DNA from: Microglena sp. YARC
Lineage: Eukaryota; Chlorophyta; Chlorophyceae; Chlamydomonadales; Chlamydomonadaceae
Assembly (NCBI GenBank): GCA_022414725.1
Contig: CM039466.1
Span: 16,890,786-16,954,785 of the forward strand
Length of the DNA: 64,000 bases
Direction of reading: 5' to 3'
Below the pieces are notes generated by a model. That model did no database searches. It saw only the letters and a program-made list of their open reading frames with translations, and was not told the origin of the DNA. Shown here in pieces: positions 20,506-30,054 of this stretch. Numbering within the stretch: the stretch's first letter is position 1; each line of letters begins with the position of its first letter. The translations under genes and the position numbers were made by a program.

Positions 20506-20816
20506 ATCAAACGGCTGAACGATGTCGATACTCTTGGGGGATCAATCATACATGACAGAAACATGGTACAGTAGTCGGAAACGATGATCACATGTCAAGC
20601 ATGGCTCTGCTTGACAAAACTGGCGGTTTCGAATGGGGAATTTTTTAATATATTAAATACCTTTTCTACTTGTTACATGAAAGTCCAAAAGTTACACCAA
20701 AAAGAGAAAGTCCCTACAGGGGAAGGAAATGATAAAGGTTTCCTTTTCTGGTGTAACTTTTGGACTTTCATGTAACACTAGATACATATAACCTAATGTG
20801 GTGGTCTCAAGCAACA
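20506..20816 (+). repeat. Element 7 in a ~416-bp tandem duplication, copy 1
   Basis: Begins ATCAAACGGCTGAACGATG and GTCGATACTCTTGGGG. It includes the hairpin TCAAGCATGGCTCTGCTTGA at 20,595-20,614 and a second, long hairpin with a perfect 28-bp stem (20,672-20,699 and 20,749-20,776; GTTACATGAAAGTCCAAAAG...) around a 49-base loop. The short open frame here is not a gene. Confidence 0.9.
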
Positions 20817-20922
20817 ATTGTAACAAAACAGGACCATCATCATAGGTCTGAGAGAGATTATATCATATCCACTGGCTGACCAAGACGTCTTCAGACGATC
20901 ACCGCGCACAAAATCATCTTAT

Positions 20923-21232
20923 ATCAAACGGCTGAACGATGTCGATACTCTTGGGGATCAATCATACATGACAGAAACATGGTACAGTAGTCGGAAACGA
21001 TGATCACATGTCAAGCATGGCTCTGCTTGACAAAACTGGCGGTTTCGAATGGGGAATTTTTTAATATATTAAATACCTTTTCTACTTGTTACATGAAAGT
21101 CCAAAAGTTACACCAAAAAGAGAAAGTCCCTACAGGGGAAGGAAATGATAAAGGTTTCCTTTTTTGGTGTAACTTTTGGACTTTCATGTAACATTAGATA
21201 CATATAACCTAACGTGGTGGTCTCAAGCAACA
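20923..21232 (+). repeat. Element 8, copy 2 of the tandem duplication
   Basis: Nearly identical to 20,506-20,816, including the 28-bp stem (21,088-21,115 and 21,165-21,192) and the TCAAGCA hairpin at 21,011-21,030. The lead-in ACCAAGACGTCTTCAGACGA before it recurs at 29,063. Confidence 0.9.
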
Positions 21233-21479
21233 CTCAGCTTGACGCATCTTTTCCACATGCACCAGAGAGCTTATGATGAGCTGGTGTTGTTAATATTAGG
21301 GTATGTATGAGCTGGTGTAGTTGTGCTGACCGCCCATTGAGCGTGGCGCGCGGGTCTGTTTTGCCCATCACCACCACAAGCGTTTTAGGGTGCATGGGTG
21401 TTCCATCATCATGCTCTTGAGGGTGGTTGTGAAAGGGGGTCTGAGAAGCGATGGAACGTGTGTATAAGGGAGAGGGGAA

Positions 21480-21851
21480 ATGTATAATGGAGAGGAGAAG
21501 AGTAGAGATGGATATGAATTCAAACGAATAATAGCTCGCACATTAATGATGTCATCGAGCAAGGAGACTAGGTTCTTCACGCCAAAAAACAAAAATGGAG
21601 ACAAGGGGATATCAACGTTGTCAAAGAAACGATACTTCGAGATGGAAGAGAGAGTGAAGAGCATACTGGGGGATAGATGCGAGGCAGAGGCGGGTATGGT
21701 CATGAAGGCGATGCGTGAGATCATGAAGTTCGACCCGAATGTCTCAAGGTACAGCGAGGAGGTCAGGGAGGCGCTTGGGGAGAGCTGCAGAAAGTGGAGA
21801 CAACGGAATAAGGAGGAGAAGAATGCGGCAAGACAACAGGTTTTAGTATGA
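21480..21851 (+). CDS. Orphan small basic protein upstream of the primase-helicase
   Basis: ATG at 21,480; an in-frame ATGATG at 21,546 (MMSSSKETRFFTPKNKNGD) may be the true start, giving about 100 residues. Very rich in Lys, Arg and Glu (ALGESCRKWRQRNKEEKNAA near the end), no membrane segment. Same strand as the primase-helicase and ends 104 bases before its ATG, so the two could belong together. No family recognised. Confidence 0.5.
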   Translation: MYNGEEKSRDGYEFKRIIARTLMMSSSKETRFFTPKNKNGDKGISTLSKKRYFEMEERVKSILGDRCEAEAGMVMKAMREIMKFDPNVSRYSEEVREALGESCRKWRQRNKEEKNAARQQVLV

Positions 21852-21954
21852 AACGCAACACACATTCATGGATGCCACGCACTCGGGAAATCATCATCTT
21901 AGGGGGGGGGCTTAAAGGAAATACTTTATGAATGCATAACATCAATTCAACGAC

Positions 21955-22674
21955 ATGGCAGCCTACGAAGAGGTGCGGAAGCTGAGCGCGTGGCTGAAGA
22001 GATCTGAGGCGAGTGTGGGTAGAACAGTGTTGATGCCCATGACTACAAGTGATGTGAAGGCGCCAATGTTCAAGCATGCAGGGAAAGCGCGGTGGGGATG
22101 GGCCGAAGCGGACGCGTACGCGAACAACAACCCAACACACAAGGCATGGGGAATGTTGCTGGATGGATTGGTTGTGGTCGACGCGGACGACGCAGAGACA
22201 GTGGAGTGGTTGGAGAGGATGGAAGATGAAGATGGTGAGGTGGGCGAGGCCATGCAGAGGTGTGCCATTCAAGAGACCAGGAAGGGACGCCACTACATGT
22301 TCTTGCGCCCAACATGGGCGGACGAGGAGGGGTACTATGACGGTGCAAGGCAAGTCAAGCACAAAGAGGTTGACATGAAGACACTGTGTAGGACAGGGAC
22401 CAGGAGTCTGCTGTCGGTTGTGCCCACGGAGGGGAAGGCATGGAAAGGAGGGAAGGTCTCCGTGGGAGATGGAGTCGATACCTTACATTCCAAAGGCGTT
22501 GATGGAGAGGGTGGCGAAGAAGATCAGGACTGCGGGCGCCTCAAAGACAAAGGTAGCAACCAAAACAGAGGTGGACTCGGAGTCGTCGAGATTACAGGGT
22601 CAGGGGACCGTGGTGATGATACCAACCAGCTTCATGGAGAGCCCGCCTGTAGAGAAGCTTCTGCTACTCCTTAG
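21955..22674 (+). CDS. Primase-polymerase N-terminal domain of a D5-type primase-helicase (separated by frameshift)
   Basis: ATG at 21,955. Residues 1-165 fit the archaeo-eukaryotic primase/prim-pol N-terminal domain of virus and plasmid replication proteins. A conserved strand with acidic residues VVVDADD (73-79) supplies the metal-binding aspartates, and GTRSLLSVVPTEGKAWKGG (about 148-166) corresponds to the family's nucleotide-binding glycine/Pro strand. After KAWKGG this frame becomes unlike the family, while the next frame continues with RSPWEMESIPYIP. A single-base shift near 22,450-22,460 (GGAGGGAAGG) therefore separates the primase and helicase halves. The residues after about 166 here are probably not native. 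It would make primers and work with the helicase in viral DNA replication. Confidence 0.65.
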   Translation: MAAYEEVRKLSAWLKRSEASVGRTVLMPMTTSDVKAPMFKHAGKARWGWAEADAYANNNPTHKAWGMLLDGLVVVDADDAETVEWLERMEDEDGEVGEAMQRCAIQETRKGRHYMFLRPTWADEEGYYDGARQVKHKEVDMKTLCRTGTRSLLSVVPTEGKAWKGGKVSVGDGVDTLHSKGVDGEGGEEDQDCGRLKDKGSNQNRGGLGVVEITGSGDRGDDTNQLHGEPACREASATP

Positions 22675-24466
22675 CAAGAGCAGGTGGGATTCTAGAGAGA
22701 CATGGCGCGGTGTTGCAACGGCCTTGAAGAACGAGTACGGTGAGACGTACAAGGTGTTGTGGAAAAAGATGTCCAATGTGTCCTCAAGATACGATGAGGA
22801 CGCCGCAGAAAAGTTGTGGGAGACTGTGGGAAGACCCCACTACGATGGACCGAAACTGACGATGAAGACGGTGGTCAAGTGGGCTTGCGAGGACGACCCG
22901 CACGGGTACGCGGCGTATCGAGCAGCTTCGATACCAAAATTAATAAAGGACAGGTGGGAGAAGGGAGACTACGGTCTGGGACAGATTGTACACTTTCTGC
23001 TGCAAGGGACAGTGAAGAAGACAGGGGGGGGGCATAAGGACTATGACATATTCGAGGAGGACACGTGCCGGTGGGCCAAGGTGGATGATGGGTTTGTGAA
23101 TACCGTGGCGATGAATGTCTTGGAAGGGGTGATGAGGGACATTGACTTATGGATATTGACCCAGACCGCGCAGCTTTTCTGCATCGGAGTGGGCGAAGAG
23201 GAAGAAGAAGACTCCATGGGTAAATCGGGGATGGATGTGAAGAAGAAGAAAGTTGCCACACTGACCAACTACGTGATGTCTTACCGCAGAGTGAAGAATG
23301 TGATGGCCATTGCTGGGCCATTGCTAATGGACGAGACGTTCGAGCAACGCTTGGACAGCAATCGGCACTTGATAGGTATCAAGGGGGGGGGCGTGGTGGA
23401 CCTCAGGACAGGGAAGAAGAGACAGAGGGTGGCAGAAGACATGGTGCACAACGAACTGGACGTGGTGTACGACGACGGTGTGATGACTGCAGCCGCCGCC
23501 ACAAGCGCAGAGTGGATGCATAGGATCGTACAGAAGATCATGGGGGGGGACGAGGCAATGGCAAGGTTCCTTCAAAGACTACTCGGGTATGGTATCACGG
23601 GAGAAGTGAGAGAGGAGGTTTTCCTTGTATGGACAGGGAGTGGAAGGAACGGTAAGGGGCTGTTGACGCAGGCGCTACAGCAACTGCTCGGGGCCTATTA
23701 CAAGGAGATGAAATGCGCCATCATAAGTGACTCGAGGGTGTGCAGCAACATCGACGCAGAGCGGGCAAAGCTCATAGGAGCGAGACTAGCGGTCTTCAAC
23801 GAGCTCAAAAATGGGGAGAAGCTGAAGACGAACGAGGTCCAACTGCTGACGGGAGGAGACGGTTTCCCGGCAAAGGCGCTTTACAAGGACCCGGTGACGG
23901 TGATGCCACGGCATCTGGCGATTTTAATAACCAATTATTTACCAGAGATGTCCGATGTGATCGTTGCAATGGTCGAACGATTTCTTGTCATCGAATTTCC
24001 TGTAACCTTTAGGGACCTCATCCCTGGGGAGAGCGAGACCGCGACGCTGCGGCAGTGCGACAGAACCATGAAGGAGAGACTGAAATCGCCAGAGGGGCAG
24101 TCTGCGCTGTTTGCCTGGCTGGTAGAGGGCGCGGTGGCGTGGTACGGTGGGACGGAGGGCCTGAAGGCCGTAGCGCCAAAGAAAGTCACAGAATTTACCA
24201 GACAATATTTGGCGGAGCAGGACGGCGTGCAAGCGTTCCTCTCCGAGTCCTGCGAGTTTGCGGAAGATTTCAGGGAGACGAGCGTTGCCTTGTTCCATAG
24301 GTATCGCGAGGAAAGCGGCGAGAATAACGATCGAGAGAAGTGGTTCCAAAGGCAGATGAAGAGTAAAGGGTTCATGAAAAAAGTGCTTCGAATCGAGGGG
24401 AATTCGACACGCGGGTATATGGGATTGAGGCTACGACATGATGATGGTGCACTCACGCATGCATGA
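22469..24466 (+). CDS. D5-like primase-helicase, SF3 helicase part
   Basis: From the first in-frame ATG at 22,469 the frame is 665 residues; the natural protein probably begins at 21,955 and is joined across a frameshift. Helicase motifs appear in order. Walker A is WTGSGRNGKG (about 388-397), followed by LLTQALQQLLG. Walker B region is ARLAVFNELKNGEKLKTNEV. Motif B' is LTGGDGFPAKALY, and motif C plus sensor is LAILITNYLPEMSD. This is the SF3/D5 pattern of poxvirus D5, mimivirus and virophage replication helicases and of phage P4-type proteins. It would form a hexamer that unwinds viral DNA. The middle (DYDIFEEDTCRWAKVDDGFV) fits the D5_N domain. A minisatellite follows immediately. It is the only replication gene I can recognise in the window. 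Confidence 0.85.
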   Translation: MESIPYIPKALMERVAKKIRTAGASKTKVATKTEVDSESSRLQGQGTVVMIPTSFMESPPVEKLLLLLSKSRWDSRETWRGVATALKNEYGETYKVLWKKMSNVSSRYDEDAAEKLWETVGRPHYDGPKLTMKTVVKWACEDDPHGYAAYRAASIPKLIKDRWEKGDYGLGQIVHFLLQGTVKKTGGGHKDYDIFEEDTCRWAKVDDGFVNTVAMNVLEGVMRDIDLWILTQTAQLFCIGVGEEEEEDSMGKSGMDVKKKKVATLTNYVMSYRRVKNVMAIAGPLLMDETFEQRLDSNRHLIGIKGGGVVDLRTGKKRQRVAEDMVHNELDVVYDDGVMTAAAATSAEWMHRIVQKIMGGDEAMARFLQRLLGYGITGEVREEVFLVWTGSGRNGKGLLTQALQQLLGAYYKEMKCAIISDSRVCSNIDAERAKLIGARLAVFNELKNGEKLKTNEVQLLTGGDGFPAKALYKDPVTVMPRHLAILITNYLPEMSDVIVAMVERFLVIEFPVTFRDLIPGESETATLRQCDRTMKERLKSPEGQSALFAWLVEGAVAWYGGTEGLKAVAPKKVTEFTRQYLAEQDGVQAFLSESCEFAEDFRETSVALFHRYREESGENNDREKWFQRQMKSKGFMKKVLRIEGNSTRGYMGLRLRHDDGALTHA

Positions 24467-24527
24467 ATGAATGCAAGCAAACACACGTACGTACAAACAC
24501 ACGCAAAGGGATGAACACTGTCATCGT

Positions 24528-25008
24528 CCATCTGTCTCCAAAAAAACCATGGAGCCTTGCGCATCCTCATTGTCTCGTCCATCTGTCTCCAAAAAAACCA
24601 CGGAGGCTTGCGCATCCTCATTGTCTAGTCCATCTGTCTCCAAAAGACACCACGGCGGCTTGCGCATCCTCATTGTCTAGTCCATCTGTCTCCAAAAGAC
24701 ACCACGGCGGCTTGCGCATCCTCATTGTCTAGTCCATCTGTCTCCAAAAGACACCACGGCGGATTGCGCATCCTCATTGTCTAGTCCATCTGTCTCCAAA
24801 AGACACCACGGAGGCTTGCGCATCCTCATTGTCTCGTCCATCTGTCTCCAAAAAAACCACGGAGGCTTGCGCATCCTCGTTGTCTAGTCCATCTGTCTCC
24901 AAAAGACACCACGGCGGCTTGCGCATCCTCATTGTCTAGTCCATCTGTCTCCAAAAGACACCACGGCGGCTTGCGCATCCTCATTGTCTAGTCCATCTGT
25001 CTCCAGGC
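24528..25008. repeat. 51-52-bp minisatellite, about 9 copies
   Basis: Unit TCCATCTGTCTCCAAAAGAC, ACCACGGCGGCTTGCGCATC, CTCATTGTCTAG with small changes. It begins 60 bases after the helicase stop. Confidence 0.95.
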
Positions 25009-25735
25009 TCGATGATAATGATGCTTATGGATTATCTAGATTTGTTCAGAAAATAAGGATGGAAGCAAAGGAAAGGAAAGGAAGGACTAAGGCGGCTTCA
25101 AGGAACCCTCAAGGATCGTACAGAGTGCCCAGGAGACATTCACAGCTTGGAAGGAGAGAGTCTGACGATTCCTCTTTTGACAGAGGAACTGCTCGTCTTC
25201 GCAAGCGGTGGCGGCTACCTTGACAGCACTCTCATCGATCCGAGAGGTAAGCCAACCTCGAGTGTGTACTCAGACATCGGGGTCTGGGCAATCCCCATCG
25301 ATGCTGTTGGGCGTAAGCCGCATACTGCACTCGAGGCTCGATGATAATGCTGCTTCTAGAAATGAGGAAGATCTGTTCAGAAAATAAGGATGGACGGGAG
25401 AAAGCAACGCAAAGCAAAGGAAGGACTAAGGCGGCTTCAAAGAACCCTCAAGGATCGTACAGAGTGCCAAGGTAGCTAGCTTTCCAAGCTTGGAAGAAGC
25501 GAGTCTTATATTCCTCTTTTGACAGAGGAATTGCTCGTATTCGCAAGCTGTGGCGGCTACCTTGACAGCACTCTCATCGATCCGAGAGGTTAGCCAACCT
25601 CGAGTGTGTTATCAGACATCGGGTTTTTGGCAATCCCCATCGATGCTGTCGGGCGTGAGCCACACACTTCACTCGAGGCTCGATGAATGATGCTGCTTAT
25701 GGAAAGGAGGAAGATGTCGGTCGGTCGTGTTCGAA
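25008..25735. repeat. Tandem duplication, about 335-bp unit, two copies plus part of a third
   Basis: AGGCTCGATGATAATG(A/C)TGC recurs at about 25,005, 25,335 and 25,676. Units contain TTGACAGAGGAACTGCTCGT and CTTGACAGCACTCTCATCGA. The frame LLTEELLVFAS(G/C)GGYLDST is kept in both copies, so it may be a decayed gene end, but neither has a supportable start. Confidence 0.8.
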
Positions 25736-25889
25736 GGAAGAGAGAGGAGAACAAAACAAAAGGAAATTATGCAGTTTCGGGGATCGTCGGGCCTTTTATC
25801 ATGTCCGGCGATCGATTGTACCGCCGCCAGCACTACACAGGATTTGGGTGAGGGGGCTTAGGCCACTACGTTTACACTCGTTTTTAGAG

Positions 25890-26775
25890 GAACGGCGACC
25901 ACTCTCATCAAGGACGGCGGCATCTGTGTCGAGTCGAGTCACATGGCGACCTCTCGCATCACGGCGGCACCTGTGTCGAGTCACAGAGCGACCGACCTCT
26001 CGCATCAGGCGGCACCTGTGTCGAGTCACAGAGCGACCTCTCGCATCACGGCGGCACCTGTGTCGAGTCACAGAGCGACCTCTCGCATCACGACAGAACC
26101 TGTGTCGAGTCACAGAGCGACCTCTCGCATCACGACGGAACCTGTGTCTAGTCACATCACATGGCGACCTCTCGCATCAGGCGGCGGCACCTGTCGAGTC
26201 GAGTCACAGAGCGACTTTCGCATCAGGCGGCACCTGTGTCGAGTCACAGAGCGACCTCTCGCATCACGGCGGCACCTGTGTCGAGTCACAGAGCGACTTT
26301 TGCATCAGGCGGCACCTGTGTCGAGTCACAGAGCGACCGACCTCTCGCATCATGGCGGCACCTGTGTCGAGTCACAGAGCGACCGACCTCTCGCATCAGG
26401 CGGCGGCACCTGTCGAGTCGAGTCACAGAGCGACTTTCGCATCAGGCGGCACCTGTGTCGAGTCACAGAGCGACCTCTCGCATCACGGCGGCACCTGTGT
26501 CGAGTCACAGAGCGACCGACCTCTCGCATCAGGCGGCACCTGTGTCGAGTCACAGAGCGACCTCTCGCATCACGGCGGCACCTGTGTCGAGTCACAGAGC
26601 GACCGACCTCTCGCATCAGGCGGCGGCACCTGTGTCGAGTCACATCACATGGCGACCTCTCGCATCAGGCGGCGGCACCTGTCGAGTCGAGTCACAGAGC
26701 AACTTTCGCATCATGGCGGCACCTGTCGAGTCGAGTCACATCGCACGGCGACCTCTCGCATCACGGCTACTACCT
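25890..26775. repeat. Minisatellite array A (GTGTCGAGTCACAGAGCGACC units)
   Basis: About 20 irregular units of 38-46 bases: GGCGGCACCTGTGTCGAGTC, ACAGAGCGACC(GACC), TCTCGCATCA. All three frames stay open for long distances (Arg/Ser/His-rich), which is a repeat artefact. It ends with a ~120-bp sequence shared with array B and running into twin-hairpin element 9. Confidence 0.9.
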
Positions 26776-26778
26776 CGA

Positions 26779-27012
26779 TACTGTAAGATATCACTCACAG
26801 ATGACGGAAAACCCGGTAAAGTAATCGCAAACGGTGATCACATGTCAAGCAGAGGTCTGCTAGACAATAGATCTCGTATATCGATAGGGTAATCGCGGGC
26901 CCCACGGAGTGGGGCAGGGGAATTGAGCTGCAGAAACCTGTCAAGGCATCATCACACGCAAAACGGTGGAAAACTGTCGCATCCACACCGTCCGTCCGTC
27001 CATTCATGACAC
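26779..27012 (+). repeat. Twin-hairpin element 9, complete with flanking modules
   Basis: Lead-in GATGACGGAAAACCCGGTAA and CAAACGGTGATCACATG. First hairpin TCAAGCAGAGGTCTGCTAGA (26,845-26,864). Second stem GCCCCAC-GGA-GTGGGGC (26,899-26,915). Then GGGGAATTGAGCTGCAGAAA, and tail CACACGCAAAACGGTGGAAA, ACTGTCGCATCCACACCGTC. Over 26,760-26,925 it is nearly identical to element 12. Confidence 0.9.
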
Positions 27013-27112
27013 ACGGTGGCGGATCATCGTCACTCATCGTCTCGTGGAAGTGGTGTAAACAACGCAGAAGACCCTTTAACGAACCTTATTCTCCTCTTCA
27101 CAGCCAGCAAGA

Positions 27113-27478
27113 CTAATTGGTGAATAGATACTTGTTCAAATGCAATTTATGTTTATTGCAAACATGAAGGAAGTGTAGTTCATTTGGATGTAGTCTTAAG
27201 ATGTCAACAAATATGAGGGCTATTTCGATGCCACGTGGACATATTTGACACATGTTACAAATTGCATGCAAGAAATCACTTTCCTTAATTACCAACAATC
27301 TCCCTGGTTCTCCAGTTGTTCGCATGTGAGGCAGATCAATTTCTATGTTGTTGAAGTCTTCACAGATCTCATTGCTCAGACTCACAGGTATATTATAGCA
27401 GGCTTCACGTGAAATAACTCTATCCACATCAGCAACACGTTGAGTGGATGCTTGAATGACCATGAGACATTTGTCCAT
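27113..27478 (-). CDS. Orphan 121-residue protein, paralogue A
   Basis: ATG at 27,478 on the minus strand (MDKCLMVIQASTQRVADVDR), stop at 27,113. Clearly paralogous to the plus-strand gene at 28,335-28,697. Shared segments include VIQAST, EICEDFN, DLP(H/Y)M(R/Q)TT(G/R)EPGRLLV, DFLHAI, and the C-terminus KHKLHLNKY(L/I)FT. Conservation at the protein level in two orientations supports real coding. The pair points away from a small central gene region and may mark an inverted duplication. No known family; no membrane segment. Two conserved Cys (EICED, and C of VCNKH/ICSKH) could be structural. Confidence 0.65.
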   Translation of the reverse strand: MDKCLMVIQASTQRVADVDRVISREACYNIPVSLSNEICEDFNNIEIDLPHMRTTGEPGRLLVIKESDFLHAICNMCQICPRGIEIALIFVDILRLHPNELHFLHVCNKHKLHLNKYLFTN

Positions 27479-27677
27479 ATTTGATTTTTCCTACAAAACG
27501 TTCTGACGTTATTCGAGCTATTATTGTAAATGGTTTGGCCTGATTTGTTTTTTCTCGCACGGTGTCTAGTTCGTTGTATGGATGGAGCTGTACAGTTTAC
27601 AGTTGTTCTCAAATAAAGTGGGACACCCTTTATACAATTTGGCGAGACGTCGGATTCATCTGATTAAGATCACCCAG

Positions 27678-28135
27678 ATGTCTGAGTTTTTGGCACATTC
27701 ATGCCAACCTGGATGGTGCCCCTCAAGCGTAAGCCACCCCTCCGGTGCTTTCCTTGTGCGTATTTACGTGCCTCTCAGACATGACATGGCGGATACCGTT
27801 CCCATTGATGCGCACGTACACGACCTGGTTGATGATCCCGAGCTCTGAACCACTAACCATTCATAACATTGTGCGTGTCTTTACCTATTGGGTTTCACAT
27901 GGGACTCGAAGAATGGCTCGCTTCGCAAACACAACCCCGGGACGAGGCAATATACTCCCTGCTCGCCCACGGTCTACACGCAGTGCGGACGATTATGCAT
28001 GTACCACCATCTAAGGATTCTAAGGATTCTGAGGGTCGTTCATGCCTATCGTCGGATACTCCCAATGATGATGATAATAATGAAGCGTGTTGGGCGAAAC
28101 TCGCAAGCCAAGTCGTAGGTCTGCTCTCGAAGTGA
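27678..28135 (+). CDS. Small orphan gene(s) between the inverted paralogues
   Basis: Two consecutive frames look protein-like. 27,678-27,848 (MSEFLAHSCQPGWCPSSVSH...VDDPEL, 56 residues) and 27,899-28,135 (MGLEEWLASQTQPRDEAIYS, 78 residues, ending WAKLASQVVGLLSK). They could be two small proteins or one gene with a frameshift or short intron between 27,848 and 27,899. No family recognised. The block lies between paralogues A and B. Confidence 0.35.
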
Positions 28136-28334
28136 GTGTGGACGATAAGTCATTCCGTATGTAATGCGTCGACACTCGTTACTTACACTCGGACCGTTTT
28201 TTTTTGTAAATTTAATCTTACACTCCGCCAAGTAAATAAATGTTGCAAAATATTCACTACTATTTTGCTTAATGGGTTTAAGTAAATCAGGCAAAAAAGC
28301 ATAAGGCGATGATAATTCTAAAAGAAAAACTAAG

Positions 28335-28697
28335 ATGAACGCTTGTCGCTTGGTTATTCAGGCATCCACTCACCCCGTGTCTGATATAGATAGAGTTGTT
28401 TCGCGTCAAGACTGCTACATACATGTCGATCTGAACAGGGAGATATGTGAAGACTTCAACGAAATAAAAGTTGATTTACCTTACATGCAAACAACTAGAG
28501 AACCAGGGAGATTGCTGGTGTTCAAAGTAAATGATTTCTTGCATGCAATTAATAACATGAGTCAAACGTCTCCACATAGTATCGAAAAAGCCCTCAGATT
28601 TGCTAACATCTTCGGACTACATTCAACTGAGCTGCACTTTCTTAGAATTTGCAGTAAACATAAACTGCACTTGAACAAGTATATATTTACCGATTAA
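28335..28697 (+). CDS. Orphan 120-residue protein, paralogue B
   Basis: ATG at 28,335 (MNACRLVIQASTHPVSDIDR), stop at 28,697. Roughly 55-60% identical by eye to paralogue A over its whole length, with most differences conservative, which suggests selection on the protein. Soluble, with a His/Lys-rich C-terminus KHKLHLNKYIFTD. Function unknown. Twin-hairpin element 10 follows about 90 bases downstream. Confidence 0.65.
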   Translation: MNACRLVIQASTHPVSDIDRVVSRQDCYIHVDLNREICEDFNEIKVDLPYMQTTREPGRLLVFKVNDFLHAINNMSQTSPHSIEKALRFANIFGLHSTELHFLRICSKHKLHLNKYIFTD

Positions 28698-28784
28698 TAA
28701 GCAAATATAGTTAAACTCACTCAGATTAAAGGGGTCATGAAGCTCTGACTTGTTTACACACGTGTTTGGGAACATGTGTCGTCG

Positions 28785-28862
28785 CAAGCAGACTTCTACT
28801 TGACAACACTATGGGAATTCTGAAGGGGGAGCGCGGGCAGATTGGATTCATTTTGATGACTC
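28785..28862 (+). repeat. Twin-hairpin element 10 (degenerate)
   Basis: CGCAAGCAGACTTCTACTTGAC with a broken stem, then GGGGGAGCGCGGGCAGATTG. The second hairpin is lost. Lead-in ATTAAAGGGGTCATGAAG (28,725) matches element 5. Confidence 0.7.
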
Positions 28863-29300
28863 GCGTACACCATTCACTGTAACGCTTGGGCTTCTCACTG
28901 TAACACTTGGGCTTCTCACCTTACATCAGGCAGAGGCCTCAATCAAGCACCCTTTGTACATGCTTCAAGTAGTTAGTTGGCTGCAGTCTGAGAGAGTTGG
29001 ACAATTATTTTGACATGGCAGACCACAAGACGACGACTGACTGACTGACTGACTGACTGACTGACCAAGACGTCTTCAGACGATCACCGCGCACAAATCA
29101 TCTTCTATCAAACGTCAGAACGATGTCGATACTCTTGGGGGAGCACTCATACATGACGGAAACACGGTAAAGTAGTCGGAAACGGTGATCACATGCCAAG
29201 CCAAGCAGGTCTCTGCTAGACAAATCTGCATTCAATGTGGTCAGGGTTGCCGGAGCGGAGGTACCATATGTAGAGTTGACAGGTGATGGGTACCTGGAAC
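28863..29300. other. Noncoding; duplicated lead-in, (CTGA)n and element 11
   Basis: (GACT)n at 29,035-29,063 runs into ACCAAGACGTCTTCAGACGA and CGATGTCGATACTCTTGGGG, the same lead-in as elements 7 and 8. The first hairpin CCAAGCAGGTCTCTGCTAGA is at about 29,203-29,222. A single unit of the GTGTCGAGTCA minisatellite lies at 29,326-29,366. No gene. Confidence 0.65.
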
Positions 29301-29462
29301 CCTCCCTATATCAAGGCGGATCATGTGTCGAGTCATAGGGCGACTTTCGCATCACGGCGGCACCTGTTGGGATTAGTTGAGTTGAGTTACTGCTGCAAGT
29401 ACCCCCAAGGGAACGTGCCATGAGGGAAGCACCAGATACGTGGTCTGTCCCTACTTCGATTT

Positions 29463-29978
29463 CTACCCCAGGCCGTAAGGTAATGTGCATGTGGATGCAT
29501 ACCGTGAGCATGCAGCATGTCCACCCTTGCATGTGCAATCGCAATTGGCACAAATGTGTAAAGCCCAGGTTGACAGAGAAGGATGCATAGGGGATCCTTG
29601 TCTATGTACCAGGATGAGACATTCAACATTTCCCCCCAATGCTGCAACATTGCTCAGCCCCATAAGCACATCCTTCTCCACATGTTCATGTTCATGAATA
29701 TGCATAGCATGGGCTGCTCCGCACTGATCAAACAAGAATGAAAGACAAGCCATTTGCCCACATGCAGCTGCATGAAGGGCGACCCGGTATGAATTGATGA
29801 AACATTGTCCATGATGCCATGCATTGACGAGACACTCTAATTTACCATGAAGTGCTGCTACATTCGCAATCAGCTCCCATTTGCTCGCCTCGATGTCACA
29901 CCAGTCACACGACTTGGGATCATGATCAAGCAAGAAAGATGAATGACAACACCTGCATGTGCCTGTCATGTGACTCAT
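29463..29978 (-). CDS. Ankyrin-repeat-like protein
   Basis: ATG at 29,978 (MSHMTGTCRCCHSSFLLDHD). Residues about 35-150 contain three units of the giant-virus ankyrin type: a WELIANVAALHGKLECLVNA helix pair, then YRVALHAAACGQMACLSFLF, then SNVAALGGNVECLILVHRQG. These are the (A/C)A-x-x-G-(H/N/Q)-(L/V/M)-x-C-L pattern typical of such proteins. The N-terminus has CRCC and CDWC pairs that could bind zinc. The last third (CKGGHAACSRYASTCTLPYG) looks frameshifted or degenerate. Ankyrin proteins of large DNA viruses are usually adaptor or host-interaction proteins; the role here is unknown. Confidence 0.55.
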   Translation of the reverse strand: MSHMTGTCRCCHSSFLLDHDPKSCDWCDIEASKWELIANVAALHGKLECLVNAWHHGQCFINSYRVALHAAACGQMACLSFLFDQCGAAHAMHIHEHEHVEKDVLMGLSNVAALGGNVECLILVHRQGSPMHPSLSTWALHICANCDCTCKGGHAACSRYASTCTLPYGLG

Positions 29979-30054
29979 GTATTAAAAGCGTTATATTTTT
30001 CATTATAACTGTCTCAATTCATCAATCCTTATGCAGGCCAATTTTCCTGCTGCA

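Noticed and set aside
25683..26892. Three overlapping long Arg/Ser/His frames of 243-367 codons
   Set aside because: All are the ~42-bp minisatellite; no frame is preferred and composition matches no protein.
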